64,000 bases of DNA from Polytrichum commune (taxonomy: Eukaryota > Streptophyta > Polytrichopsida > Polytrichales > Polytrichaceae). Location of the stretch: the NCBI GenBank assembly GCA_950295325.1, contig OX485806.1, forward strand, positions 18,972,001-19,036,000, in the 5' to 3' direction. The notes beneath the pieces were generated by a model that was not told where the DNA came from, did not search any database, and saw only the letters and a list, made by a program, of their open reading frames with translations. The position numbers and the translations under genes are program-made. This document shows, one piece after another, positions 33,955-51,462 of this stretch (within the stretch, counting starts at the first letter, position 1; the number at the start of each line of letters is the position of its first letter).

Positions 33955-34361
33955 AGGTAGGGGTGGCTATTTCCGTCCAAATTTCAGATGTGCCTAGTTG
34001 GGATGCTGAAACTATTTTTTTAATAAATTTTGAGCGCTCCGCAAAGCTGGTGCAAGAGTAACTATGAAAAAATCAAAAATTTCCGGCATGTTTATGATTT
34101 CCTACAAATTTTTAAAGGAAACCTTGTAGAGTGACCAAAACTCGCACATAGGGTACGTGGTATATCCACATGGTGGATTTCTAAAACCGACCACTGGCAA
34201 CATTAAACCGACCGTTGGCAACCAATGAAATGTTGGCAGCGTTGTGAACGGTAAAAGCACCTTGATAGGTGCTTTTGTAAACCCAGGTAAAAGCACCTTA
34301 AAAGGTGCTTCCGACATAGGGGTCGACTTTAGGACCCGCACGGAAATTGCCACCCCTACCT
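33955..34361. mobile_element. TA-flanked TIR element, 407 bp
   Basis: The ends AGGTAGGGGTGGCTATTTCC and GGAAATTGCCACCCCTACCT are inverted partners with about one mismatch. TA flanks both sides (33953-33954, 34362-34363), as for Tc1/mariner-type MITEs. The interior has a short hairpin AAAAGCACCTT/AGGTGCTTTT (about 34254-34276) and a second copy of that word nearby. No transposase. Confidence 0.8.
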
Positions 34362-34363
34362 TA

Positions 34364-36744
34364 TACTTGCCAAGAGCAACATTTTAAGTAGAATTAAGTA
34401 ACAAGATCCCACTTGTGAATCTTCAAAACCGAAGATATGGGGAGAATTGGCCCCTGGATCTCGTTATTAGAGCATGTGCGTGCGTGCATGTCTCCCTATG
34501 GACAACTTCTTGAGAACGGTTTTGGTGAGTGAAACTTGAAGATCCATGCTCTCAATGATTGACTACAAGAGATTGAAGCTCGAGGTTCATGGTGCCAACA
34601 CAAAGAGCTATTTGCTACATCATGAAGCCAAATTACTACATGAATCAACACAATGAAATCAACGCTAAGTGCACCTACCATCCTTCATCACAACAATGGC
34701 ATTTGATGCCAAGCATGTTGTCTCTAGATTCCAAAATCAAGTTGGACATTCCATTGGACACAACACTTCAAGTCGCATGAGGTTTGCACATATTGCATTG
34801 AAGATTATGCGCCTTAGGGTATGCAATTTGATCATGCGAAAGGATTGCAAATCATAAGCCTAGGAAAATATAGAGATTGGTTCATATTTTATTATAGAGG
34901 TAGCAAAGGACTTCCGAAGTTGCAAGATAATCCATAGCGAATTCTTATGCGATTGTACGCATGTGTTCGATTTCCGTGAGGATTGCTTGAGAAACCTATA
35001 ATGAGCATCCTCCTTTGTCTTTTGACATTTTGGGGCACAAACAAACAAAGTTTAAGGGTTAATATATTGTTTATCATAGCTTGAAATTTGAATTTGAATT
35101 TTCCAAAAAGGTACACAATTACTTTACACAAATTTTAGTAGTAAATAAATTATTTTGATTCAAAAATTTAATGGTTTAAAAATGTAGATATTACATGGGC
35201 ATACATATTATCCCAAAGTAGCACAAAAATGTATAAAAAATAGTAATAATAACAAATAGCATTATGAAAAATTGGATATACTTTGTTTCAATTTTACTAC
35301 CAACTCGAGGTCTAATAACTTGAAAAAAGGTTATGTAAATTGAGAATAGAGCTAGAATTTATATATTCAGAGTTGATCTCCTCTTGTTCCAATTATAGCA
35401 TACACACTCATTATGAGTTTTATGGTAAATTAAAAATGATCCTATATTTAAAATGAAAAACTTAAAAATGAAATGAAATGAATATATTTATATTATTTTT
35501 ACTCTTTATAAATTTTTATGAAAAATTACATTAAAAACATATATATCTTAGTTTGAAATATATAATGTTTCATTAATCAAATGAAACGATTATGCATGCT
35601 AATGGTAGTGTATGTTGTATATTTGCATTGTGCAAGTCATGGGTTTCAGGAACAACCTTGTGCTAGTGACAAAGACCACAAACACTTCTTCTTATGATAA
35701 AAGTTGCAAATGTTCAAGCTTGACCCAAATGTGGATTCCCTTATACAATGGGTTTCTTGATAGATACACATGCGTTGGTGTGGACAATAAGATCATCATT
35801 GAGCCCTTTAAAGAGACGAGGGTGAGAGGTGTTTACAACACCCACCATAGTGAATGGTATTTGATCCAAGCACTCAACTCTAGTTACCGCAAAATGCACA
35901 ATCCCATCAATTTAATAACTTACATTGGCTATAGTTTTTTATCCACCTTCATAACACACCCATGATGTGATCATTGCTTCAAGTGTGCATGCAACATGGG
36001 TTTTAAGAATCGTGTAAGTAAGTGTATATTCAATAAACGTATATTTTTGCAAGAATTATGAGTATGTAGAATTATTGGCAAGCTATCGTGGGATTGATAG
36101 GTTTGAGCCTTAGTTACATATTACAACTCATATGTGTGTATTATGTGTGTGGAAGGGAGTGGGGCACGTGTGTATCGAACCCTTTATTAAAATCTCTGAT
36201 AACAAAAATTAACAAGTAAGAATTAAGAACGAGTTGTAGGTACAAATCATTAACTAAAAATAATCTCATATACGTATATAATAATTTTGAAAACCTAGAG
36301 TAAAATCCCTCAATTACGTATATTGGTTGCAAATTTTTAATGGTAAGGGATGACAACAACATTGTGGGGTACAAGGTATATTTAGACAAAACAAAACTCT
36401 CGTATGTGAATCCTTAGGAAGACCCATACAACCCTATTTATTCTATGCTCTACTGTATCTATAAAATTGTCTAGAACAATATCCATCCCATATATATATA
36501 TTCTCATTTATGAAGAAATTAAGAAAATAAAATGTGATTTCCTATTATTGTGATGAATTGAGAATAAGTTGAGTATGGATCCTATGTCCTCACCTTGAAT
36601 CTTATCTCACGAGGTTGGTTCATGCTCTAAGGTAGGTTCACACGTTCGCCCACCATCAATGAAGGTCCTTCTTTTCCACCCACCTCGTCATTTGTACTTG
36701 TGGTTTGTCCTAGGCAGTTGGAAGATGTGCACCTAAGATTGGTG
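34364..36744. other. AT-rich spacer
   Basis: No gene supported. The 117-codon ORF at 35612-35965 has no recognisable domain. The 35100-35600 part is very AT-rich. Confidence 0.45.
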
Positions 36745-36746
36745 TA

Positions 36747-37523
36747 CAGTCTAACCTTGATAATATCACACCATCCGTTTCACCATAAAGTGTGATATAA
36801 ACAAGGTGTGACATATTTGATAATGTCACATTTTGAAGATTTTTGTATAATGTGATATTATCAAAAAAATAGGTAGAAATATAACAAATACAAGACTTCA
36901 ATGTTTTTGAATGTAAAATATAATTCAAAATTGCGAATAACAACAAGAGCACATCATAATGTGTCATTGAGATCAGGTAAAGACCTCTCACTAGAGACAA
37001 AGAAGCTTCCAATGTCACATTGTTTTAGTGATGTTAAATGTCCAACACCAATTCTAATGAGTTTGTCATGGATTTTTTTTCCTTTCCTAACAACTCCTGA
37101 GTGTTGAAAATCTGAGAACCTTGGCTAGCCATAAAATTCAAAACATCTTTAGCATATTTTTGTGCATCGCTTACCTTCACTACTTTAGACTCATCATCAC
37201 TGCTATCAACAATCAATGGGTTTTCTTCCATGGAATCAAGTACATGTTCGCCATCTTGCACTAATTGCACAAGCTCCTCAGTAGAATATTCCACCTGAAA
37301 ATCATCTTCACCTTCCATGTTTATGTACTCACCATCACATACAATCCATTCATATTTGATATTATCACATTTACACTACGGATTTTGGAAAAAATAGTGA
37401 CATTATCAAGGGTGATAGGGATAATAACGAGGGAGTTTTACACTAAGAAAATTGGTTTCAAACTTTTAAGTGACAATATCAAGGTGTTCTATTAACAAGG
37501 GTGACATTATCAAGGTTAGACTG
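36747..37523 (-). mobile_element. pogo/Tigger-like element copy 3, deletion derivative
   Basis: Both ends read CAGTCTAACCTTGATAAT in inverted orientation and are flanked by TA (36745-36746, 37524-37525). At 777 bp it keeps only the tail of the transposase and loses everything between about the EYINMEGEDD codons and the 5' terminal region. Confidence 0.9.
36960..37318 (-). pseudogene. pogo-like transposase tail, truncated
   Basis: Reads from MEGEDDFQVEYSTEELVQLV to QIFNTQELLGKE in one frame (37318 down to about 37075). It then shifts frame near a homopolymer (AAAAAAAATCC) and stops at 37034. Further on, the DNA still encodes KQCDI(G)SFF in another frame, with Arg changed to Gly inside the PIP-like motif. 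Confidence 0.75.
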
Positions 37524-37525
37524 TA

Positions 37526-37860
37526 CCCATTTGACGCAAAAACCTCACTCCTCCAACCTCTAAGAGGGTTGCCTATGATGGTTCTCAAACAAAGGCTCCT
37601 CATTGATGGTGGTGTTGGTTTTGGATCATATGTTGCAAATTTGCAGACTTAAGGGAGGGTTTACATTAACGTATGATTGGTCCAAGAAAGTTGGAGTCTA
37701 AAACACTCCTTAAATGGACTTTACATTTGGACTCATGACTGGACCCATGCTTGAACTTTGATACCTCAAGTCGGGTGGAATATTTTCTTAAGTTAATGTA
37801 AACCCATTAGAATGATTTACAATTGGCCCTCGTAGCGCGTCCTATGGCTTATACACTCAT
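37526..37860. other. spacer
   Basis: No gene or repeat recognised in this short interval. Confidence 0.4.
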
Positions 37861-38272
37861 TCAAAAAAATCTCCAGAAGTTTGGAATTAGTTATCTTGAT
37901 GTCAAGATGACTAATATCAAAATTATGGTACCTTTAAGTTTCTTTCATAAATTTTTTATTTTTCTCAAAGAGTTTACAAATGGCCTTCACTACACTTCCC
38001 AAGTTTTCACTTCGATTTTGAAAATTCTCCAAAAATTTGGAATTAGTTATCTTAGTGTTGAGATGGCTTATGTTAACCTTTGGGCACGTTTTTTTTCTTT
38101 TTTTTTCATAATTTTTTTTTCAAATATTTTCCAAATGGTTTTCAAAGTGACCTTGAAAAATCTCAAAAATATTGAATTTTTTTTGCTCAATGCCAAGGAT
38201 AATAATATCAACATTTGGATAACCTTGAAGATAGCTCAACCTGTCTTTTATTTTTTCTCAAATGCTTTGTAA
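37861..38272 (+). repeat. tandem repeat of about 130-165 bp, open in one frame
   Basis: Three degenerate units start near 37866, 38028 and 38155, each with a CAAAAAT/CAGAAGTTTGGAATT-like core followed by TTATCTTG/TTATCTTA and ATGTCAAGATG/GTTGAGATG. The 149-codon ORF over it gives repeated QKFGISYL-like segments and Phe-rich stretches from poly-T. I read it as satellite-like DNA, not a gene. Confidence 0.6.
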
Positions 38273-38937
38273 ATGGTGTTGTCAAAACTCATGTGTGGGT
38301 TCCTATAGCAAGGAGTTGTGCTTTACTAAGTGATTAGTCAAACATAGAATTAGATCACTTTTGAGGAGGTGACCACAACTATTGGCGAAGGAGAAAATTA
38401 GTGAAGGATAGTGTAAGAGCGGTGCTTGTAACCCTTAGGATGACCGCATAGAAAGTGATGATTAGGATAGTGAACTAAGGGTTTCTTAGACCACAAATCC
38501 TAGTACCTACTTAGAAAGTGTAAAAGTGGGTGAGTAGTACAAGGGAGTGGTGACGTTTTGTGGTGTACAACCTTGCTAATGAATGTAATAGTGTTGGTCC
38601 TTAAAATACTAGTATATGGGTTGGAAGGGATCCCTAACTTGTTTGTGGTTGTAGCACAACTTGTCATTGTGCAAGCAACAGTCCAAGAAGTCTTGGAGAG
38701 ATGAGACTTGTGTATATCTTACCGTCATTTTCCCTAATAACAAGAAGTATCCACTGCATTATTGTTAGAGTTAAGAGGACTAAGTTGGCCAACGCCTCAA
38801 TATCACTACCGGCTTGGGACCCACCCTTTATAGTATAATGGGTAATCTTGGTCGTTATAGACTAAGTTAGGAAGCTAAAAGTAAATATGGTAGATCAATG
38901 AGGGCAGGTTTGCATAATCACAAGTTGAAGGGTTATA
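38273..38937. other. spacer
   Basis: No conserved coding or repeat signal. Confidence 0.4.
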
Positions 38938-39312
38938 ACCAATGTTGGACCGATATACATGTGAATGCATGGTATCAATAAACAACACTTATAACGGTAT
39001 CAAAAAACCTATCGGTGGCTGTAGAACCAATAAAATATTGATATTTGATGGGTATGTCAAGGTGAGAGGATCTTGTATAACCATGTTATTATTTGGGTCA
39101 ATACCATTCTAAACCATATTGATACTGATCCAATTTTACTTAGCTATGAAGGCCCTTGCATGGTATGTATACTCAAATGGTATCAAAGATAAAAACACTA
39201 TCAAATACTTGTACCATATTATTTATCAAAAAAATGTGACATCTTCATTGTAGATACCTAAATGGTATTACTAAAAATGATTCAAATCCAACACTTATTA
39301 TAATGCTTCCGG
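38938..39312. repeat. dispersed repeat family copy 2 (about 375 bp)
   Basis: Partner of 8349-8720, in the same orientation and without a shared ORF. Confidence 0.6.
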
Positions 39313-40932
39313 TATAAGAGGAGGAAATCATATAATATATGATACAACTAACACATAGATATGGTTGTAAGTAGGTCAAAATATAAGGTAGTGCATCTAC
39401 AAGTGTTGACCAATATCAGGGGGTGGGTAGTATTGATACAAATTCAAGAACAATATCACTAGTAACATTGTAGTAATAAGGTATAGGTTGTAGGGTGACG
39501 TAGACTAGAAAGGGTACCTAACTTGGGTAGTGGAGTTAATTTCATTAGAGCTACCGACTTCTTTCAATCACATTATTGCATAAACGCAAATTATGAAAGT
39601 AAATGTATCATGGAAAGGTAGACAAGAACAAAAGAAAAAAATAGCTTCACAAATCTTAATAAAGGTGTTGACTAAATTGGGATCATTTATTGATGCCTAT
39701 GCATCCACCCTCGACATCTACGAATGGCAGGATGTAACGATCAAAATCCAACAATGTACTACAATGTGATGGTGTTGCGGTTTGTTCCACAACCTTTGCG
39801 ACCGTCTTTGCATGTAATGGGATAATTATGCAATTGGGAGGGGACATCACATTTTTTTTCTTTAAAAAAATAAAAAAGAAAAGAAACTCAAATATTTGGC
39901 ATTCATTTTGGATAATAACATGTTGAATGATTTCAAAATTGAATAGACATGAAACAAATGGCAAACTTATCTACTCCATCAAAATTTCATGAAAACCTTA
40001 TGAATGGGTTCCTCATCATCGTCATCAAGGGAGATCATCTTCGACATTGAGCCACCGCTATGAGGTGAGGATAGAGCATTGTATGATGGTGCCAAGATTA
40101 CATTGAATATGGTAGAGTCTCTCTCAAATGCGATGAAGTAGCGCTATTACACCAACAAACATGAATAAATGCATGTGCAGTCCACATCGATGTAGACTGA
40201 GATTATATTCAATGTTTGAAATCTAACCTACATGAATCTAGAAATACAAACTACATCATGCTCAATACTTGGAATACACTTGCATTATTATTTAAAGAAA
40301 ATTGAATGTTGAATCTAATGACAATGCTAAAAATTATATCCAAACTCTCATGCCAAGTTTGCAGTTGTTGATTTTAAAGAGTAAAGTAAGACAATCAATA
40401 ACTTGATTGCACTTTGTGTGAACTCCCCACTCATATTATTATGAACAAAGATGTTATTAATTATGCCAAAACACCACAATTATAATATTCTAGTGGGTGC
40501 ATCTCCAAATATTTTGCCAACCTCATTGCTCACAGGTTACTACTCATTGCTCCTTGCTCACATGTTAGCACTCCCCATCTTAAAGGGACATGAGGGTTAA
40601 GTTTGTTGTTGTTTTTAAGTTCTTTAAGGATTTGTGGCTCATAAACTTTTTAATGGTTTTCTTTATATATGAACATTTCACGTTTCGATATGTGTCATTT
40701 ATGTCTCAAGCTAATTTGGAAGTGTGTTATGATGGTTCATTGCACCCCATATTCTATAAAGTGTCGGAGCACCCCTACATTGTCCGCTCAACATGTTGCC
40801 ATCGAAGACCAACTGTTTTGGAAGGCTCATCCATGGCCCAGCCACCGATCTACCCCTCGTTGTTGGACCTATGTAAAATGCACAATAGATAGAAAAATGA
40901 GCCAAAAACAATCTCAATCTTGCCACTAACAT
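39313..40932. other. spacer, no gene supported
   Basis: ORFs at 39683-39964 and 40590-40980 overlap on both strands and lack motifs. Confidence 0.4.
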
Positions 40933-41087
40933 GATCATAACATATTTCAGATCCATAACAATGTTCCATGGTACTGACATTATTATATGGAATACTCCTC
41001 ACATTCATACTAAATGTGAGGATTGTTCTACATAATATTGTCAGTCCCATAGAACATTGTCATGGATCTGAATTATGTTATGATATC
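40933..41087. repeat. long near-perfect hairpin, 155 bp
   Basis: The left arm (40933-41005) and right arm (41013-41087) are reverse complements with only scattered mismatches. Examples are CAGATCCATAACAATGTTC against GAACATTGTCATGGATCTG, and CCTCACATT against AATGTGAGG. The loop is about seven bases (41006-41012). It could be a foldback MITE or a small-RNA precursor; no target duplication is clear. Confidence 0.8.
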
Positions 41088-41152
41088 CACGAAACGAAAA
41101 CAAAATTAATGACATATTAATTTTAATGCTACACGAAATCAAATATATTGGT

Positions 41153-42470
41153 GGAGTGATTTCCACCAGCTTCCTTGGCAAGAGGGTCCACGTGTTACAA
41201 GCTCTCCTATATTTCAAAACTATTATACATGTAGATGTTGGAGAGGTCCACCTACAATTGTCCTACCCACGTCCTTCCTAGATATAAAATCAAGGAGGTG
41301 GGGGGGGGGTCCCAATTTTAGTATCTACACTAAAAACCCTTATTCAATGTGGCCCACACTATTCATCATCGACCCACATTCATTATCTTGCAATCGTTGG
41401 TGACACTTGATGCTACATGACAAATTATGTAGACTACTCTTAAAAAAAACGACAAACCAATTTGAATGCCACATTAAATTGAATATTTATTGTACATCAT
41501 TATGGTATTTAGTGTCACTTACTATTTGGAATTACACAATGCTCTAAATTTTAACTATGTATTCCATGGTTTATCAACAAAGGTCAAGTGGGCTGATCTG
41601 CATATTGTAATATACAAATGACTTCACTTAGTAAAAACTTACATTCTCAACAATAAATTATAGCTCTATGTAATTCCAAATAGTAAATGACACTAAATAC
41701 CATAAAGGGGTGGACTGGTTTTCACCGCCTTCCACGGCAAAGGAGTCCAAAACCATCACATACGTAGATGTTGGTGAGGGTCCACCTACAACCGTCCTTC
41801 CTATATATAAAGTTTAAGGGGGGGGGGACAAAGGGTATCCGATTTTTTGTCATCTACACGAAACACATGATTCAGTGTGGCCCACACTATTCATCATCCA
41901 TCTACATTCATTATCTTGCAATCATTGGTGATAACTACACTTAACATGGTGACCATTGTGACTAACACAAATCCTCTAACACTTCATAAAGATCTATATA
42001 TTGTTTTTTTACTTATATTGCGATAATAGTTGCAATATTGGACCAAAATGATTATAAAAAAATTGAACAAATGTAGTAAATAAGTAAGAAGACACACTCA
42101 CATGGCTCCACATGTCTCCATGTTTCAAAAAAACAAAAAAACAAAATTGGCTTTGTTTAAGTAACTCGAAACCACAAGTCGACGCAATTAATCACTTCAT
42201 TCAAAAGGTCTCATTAATGACCCTATTTGATGCAGAGAGGGTGTCACATGACACTTGGTGCTGCAGGACAAGTCACGTGGAATGACCACTCTAATTAACT
42301 TGACACACCAATTCTAATGCCACACTAAACCAAATATATATATATACATTTAATGTGTGTAGTGGTTTTCGCCGCCTTGCCCGGCAAGAGGGTCCACGTA
42401 TCACCATGTTTCCTAGATTTTCAAAATCCACCATACACGTAGATGCTAGAGGTCCCTAGGTGACCTACAC
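41153..42470 (+). repeat. three direct copies of a degraded repeat
   Basis: Copies start at about 41153, 41705 and 42358. Shared words are GGTCCAC, TAGATGTTGG, CAACCGTCC/CAATTGTCC, poly-G runs near 41302 and 41818, GTGGCCCACACTATTCATCA and TTATCTTGCAATC. A second module (TGACACTTG.TGCT) follows copies 1 and 2. Confidence 0.7.
41501..41704. mobile_element. foldback MITE-like element, about 204 bp
   Basis: The arms TATGGTATTTAGTGTCACTT and its inverted partner ending ACACTAAATACCATA enclose about 100 bp. The arm similarity extends over about 45 bases, including TACTATTTGGAATTACA. It sits between two copies of the surrounding direct repeat. Confidence 0.65.
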
Positions 42471-42720
42471 GGGCGATGGCGGAGGCGTCGAAACAGAGGA
42501 ATCAGCGGGGGAAGCGTGGAGATTGTTGATGACTTAGAGGCCACAAACAAAATCGCAAACACAGCAGTAACAATTCTCGTGAAGCATCGGAGAAGAGACA
42601 TCGAAGGGCTTGTGCGCTTACTTACTTACTTCTGTTGGAATTTTGTGGGTTAGCAATAGGAGTGAAGAGTGAGCAACGGAGGGAGAAGAGGAAGAAGAAG
42701 GTAAAGGAATCGGGAGGAGA
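42471..42720 (+). promoter_or_regulatory. 5' region of the UMP-CMP kinase gene
   Basis: The 250 bp before the start codon become purine-rich (GAAGAGGAAGAAGAAGG) just upstream of the ATG, as in many plant 5' leaders. No clear TATA box was identified. Confidence 0.35.
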
Positions 42721-48127
<5,407 letters not shown>

Positions 48128-51079
48128 CCAATCCCATTCTAATCTTTGGCATCATTCATGTTCATGGTGAATAGACACAAAACATGGTGAGCAGATTTTG
48201 TGGTTTTGGTAGTGTTCACCTACTTTGGTCGATGTTTTACAGTACATGAGGAAGGTACAGATGCATCCAAGAGAAACTAAATAAGAACTTGGGCGCTTAC
48301 AGAAAACAGGAAATTGAGGGGTTCAACGCAAGATTTCACCAAATCAGATATATAGGGATCGTGGAAGAAGAGTTTGTTCCATCCTATGGCTGGATATTGT
48401 TCTGCAATGACGACAAGCAAAGCTGGCTCAGAATTGCAAAGATGATGGTGGCAATTTGACATTCAGGCTTCAGATGCATGTAACATGTAGCAAAATCTTT
48501 CAACAAAGCTTCTCCAGCAATGTTATTAAGCAATGCACCTAGTGCTGTAGTACATTGATTTGATTTATCAGGGGATTATGCAACCTTGGCATTTTTTGGC
48601 CAAGTCCATCAAGGAAGATGCAATTAAATTATTGGTTGATTGGTCACAACATCTCAGTAAACTTGGCCTCAAGTATTGGTTCAAGTAGACTCCAATGAAG
48701 ATCTAGAATCATGAGGTGTGATTTGAGTTTGTATGAAGGCATGGCCCCAAAATTTTAAATGGAATTGAATACAGAACAGTCAGTCTCTTGTTCTGGTATT
48801 GATTCACGCCAGCATTTTTCTGCAACTTTTAGCTAGAATATACGATTGTTGAGTTCTATAGGTAATGTACCATTCTCATACTTTCATTTTTTTAGTCCTT
48901 CCAAACAGCGAATAGGACTCTAGTGCTTTAGGGTTCAATACAGAAAACTACTTAAATTTGGTTATGACACCACTTTGAAAGTGTTAGGTGTTGCCCTTCA
49001 TTTACTGGTTGTTGTGACCCTTGGACACATTTGTCCTAGCAAAGTTGTACCATGTGAGGTAGATGTGTGTTATTTAAATACTCACTTCCTGGAAAATATG
49101 AAGCATGCAATTAATGCCAGATAATTAGCATTTCCAAATTGTGCATGTAGCCATTTGCCTCATCATTTTTGGAGCTCATATGAATATCTTGTTCATTATC
49201 AAAGTGAAGATTCTCGTGTTCATCAAGTATCATATAAGTCCCCCTAATCATGTGGACTACTGAGCCCTAAATGTTTAGCATATTTTGAGCACATAGTTTA
49301 ATCTCATTTAAACACAAGTTTTTTGGTGTCTGTTCTTAGATACACACATAACTACATACCACCTAAGTATAGGTGTCCAAATTATTGTTGTATTGGAATT
49401 AGGCATGTCTACCCTAGTCTATAGGGAATCCATAGACAAATCAGTGATCAAAGAGAGAGAAAAAACGCCAATTGCTACTATTGTTGTGAATGAGGGATGC
49501 ATCAACTTGATTATAACCACGAGTTCATATGTGAACTTGAAACATGTTTATTGAGTATGGTTATGGGACAAGTGCTACTACCAAATAGTCAAATTTGTAC
49601 TTTCCAACCAAAACATCTTGCCCTTGCAATATATTGGTACAACTTTAGCTATCTACATAGACAACTAAAACAACATTAAGGTATGTTGCCTAATCGTGGG
49701 TACTTCCAACTCTGCAAGCATTTTTGCCCATGGGATTGGATTGGGAACAATCATATCTACTTTGCAATTGCAGAGCACACAAATTGTCAAGTTATGTTTC
49801 ATAATCATTATAATTGAGATGCAAAATTTATAGAAGGTCAAGGAGATGATTCTCTTTCACTCTAGGTGTTTGTAGGAAAAACTAGCTTCAAGCTTGGGTA
49901 GATCTTACACCTTGCACCCTCGATTGCATTCTTTAGTGTCCTACTTAGGTTCTAGTGCCAATGAATTAATTAATCCTAGGGAGTCCGGATAACCTAAGAT
50001 TGGTTCCATTTGGGACGCACCTCTTCAATTGAATCTTGGTAGATGGAAGAAGGCCATATATCCAAAGAAAGTCTACTTAGAATTTGAGTACACACAACAA
50101 CATTCTTATCGTTACATGGGCATCCTCTCATAGCATGCCTCTTTTGCATTAAGGGTATAAATGGAAGCCACACTCTTGAGCACAATATTGACTTCAACAT
50201 TATAGTTAACTTAGTTCTAAGGATTCTCGATTTCTAGTGCACCTTACCACGTATGGTCCACCCAATCATAGTGGAGGTACCCAATGGGTGAATCATATAT
50301 TTTCAACCAATCATGTGAAAACCTAAGGATTTGCCCTTGGGAGGGATGCATAGGTGCAAGCTGACCTGTCCACTTTGTTGAAGGTGTCCACCTCTAGAAG
50401 CAAGCTACATTATTCTTCCAAGGACCCCTCATCTTCTCATGATACCTGTTTTGCATCACATATATAGACTCAAACAAACTTGAAGACGAAACAACACCAG
50501 CATAATTCACGACGGTGGCAACATTGGAGCCATCTTTCTTTTCCTTTATTTAGTTCGCCGGATTAGTAATATTTACCCAGTGTTGAGCTGACTCTTTAGG
50601 AAGTCTAACAAGTGCCACAAGCATGGGATTACTTACCTGCCCAGCAGGTGTTGCAGGAAAGCATGAGCAACCAGCTCCCCACACCCCAAGAATCTCAGCG
50701 CCAACTTGGTGATCTTTGAAAAGGTACCGATTGTCAACACCACCATGATTGTATAACTAGTCGAGTGCCTGAAACATCCAATCTCAACCCTTGGGATCAA
50801 CAGGGCTAGCCTACCACTAGCATTAGCACTAGCATTAGCATTAGAATTAGTAGCATCGGTGAATGTATGTCAATTTCAGCTAGTTTTCAAGAGATTAAAT
50901 ACCTCTTTTTCTGAGATCAGCCATGGAAGTTCGGCCAATTGGGTCAACTGTACTGATAAATTTCAGTAATTCCTGTTCCAATGATCATCACAACATGGCT
51001 ACTTCACAGAATCTTCAGAGAGTACTAAGACATGATAGTGTGGACCTCGATGATCATACCATTGACCTCACAGCTGCAT
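48128..51079. other. 3' region and spacer between the two conserved genes
   Basis: The first few hundred bases are probably the kinase 3' UTR. No gene is supported beyond that. A short hexamer-type repeat (CTAGCATTAG words) lies at about 50815-50852. ORFs at 48277-50200 lack motifs. Confidence 0.45.
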
Positions 51080-51462
51080 GAAGGTTATGCATGTTGACCA
51101 GGGCGTTTGTCAAAATTGTGTGAAGATTTTTATGTTCCTGTGACATCCGGAGAAAAATTGTAATCGATGAACTGATCAGCCAGAATATTGAAGGTGCGGA
51201 AAGGTTATGTTATATTTCCCAGGGCGTTTGTCAAAATTGTGTGAAGATTATTATGTTTCTGTGACATCTGGAGACTAGTTGTGATCGATGAACTGATCAG
51301 GCAGAGAACCAAAGGTGCGGGAAGATCATGGTATATTTTTCCCAGGATGTTTGTCAAAATTGTGTGATTTTTGTGTTTCTGTGACATCTCTGGAGAAAGT
51401 TGTGATCGATGAAGTACTGATCAGATAGAAATATGAATCAGGTGCGGGGGATGCCTATGGCG
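51080..51462 (+). repeat. tandem repeat, period about 121-128 bp, reaching the GALS start codon
   Basis: The words GTTTGTCAAAATTGTGTGA (about 51105, 51226, 51349), CTGTGACATC and GTGATCGATGAA/GTAATCGATGAA recur with a period near 122. The next block, (A)GGTGCGG followed by a TATG/CATGG word, occurs at about 51192, 51312 and 51442. The last occurrence lies inside the first codons of the GALS gene (ATG at 51433). Confidence 0.8.

Noticed and set aside
35612-35965. 117-codon ORF
   Set aside because: No recognisable domain, no splice context and very AT-rich surroundings.
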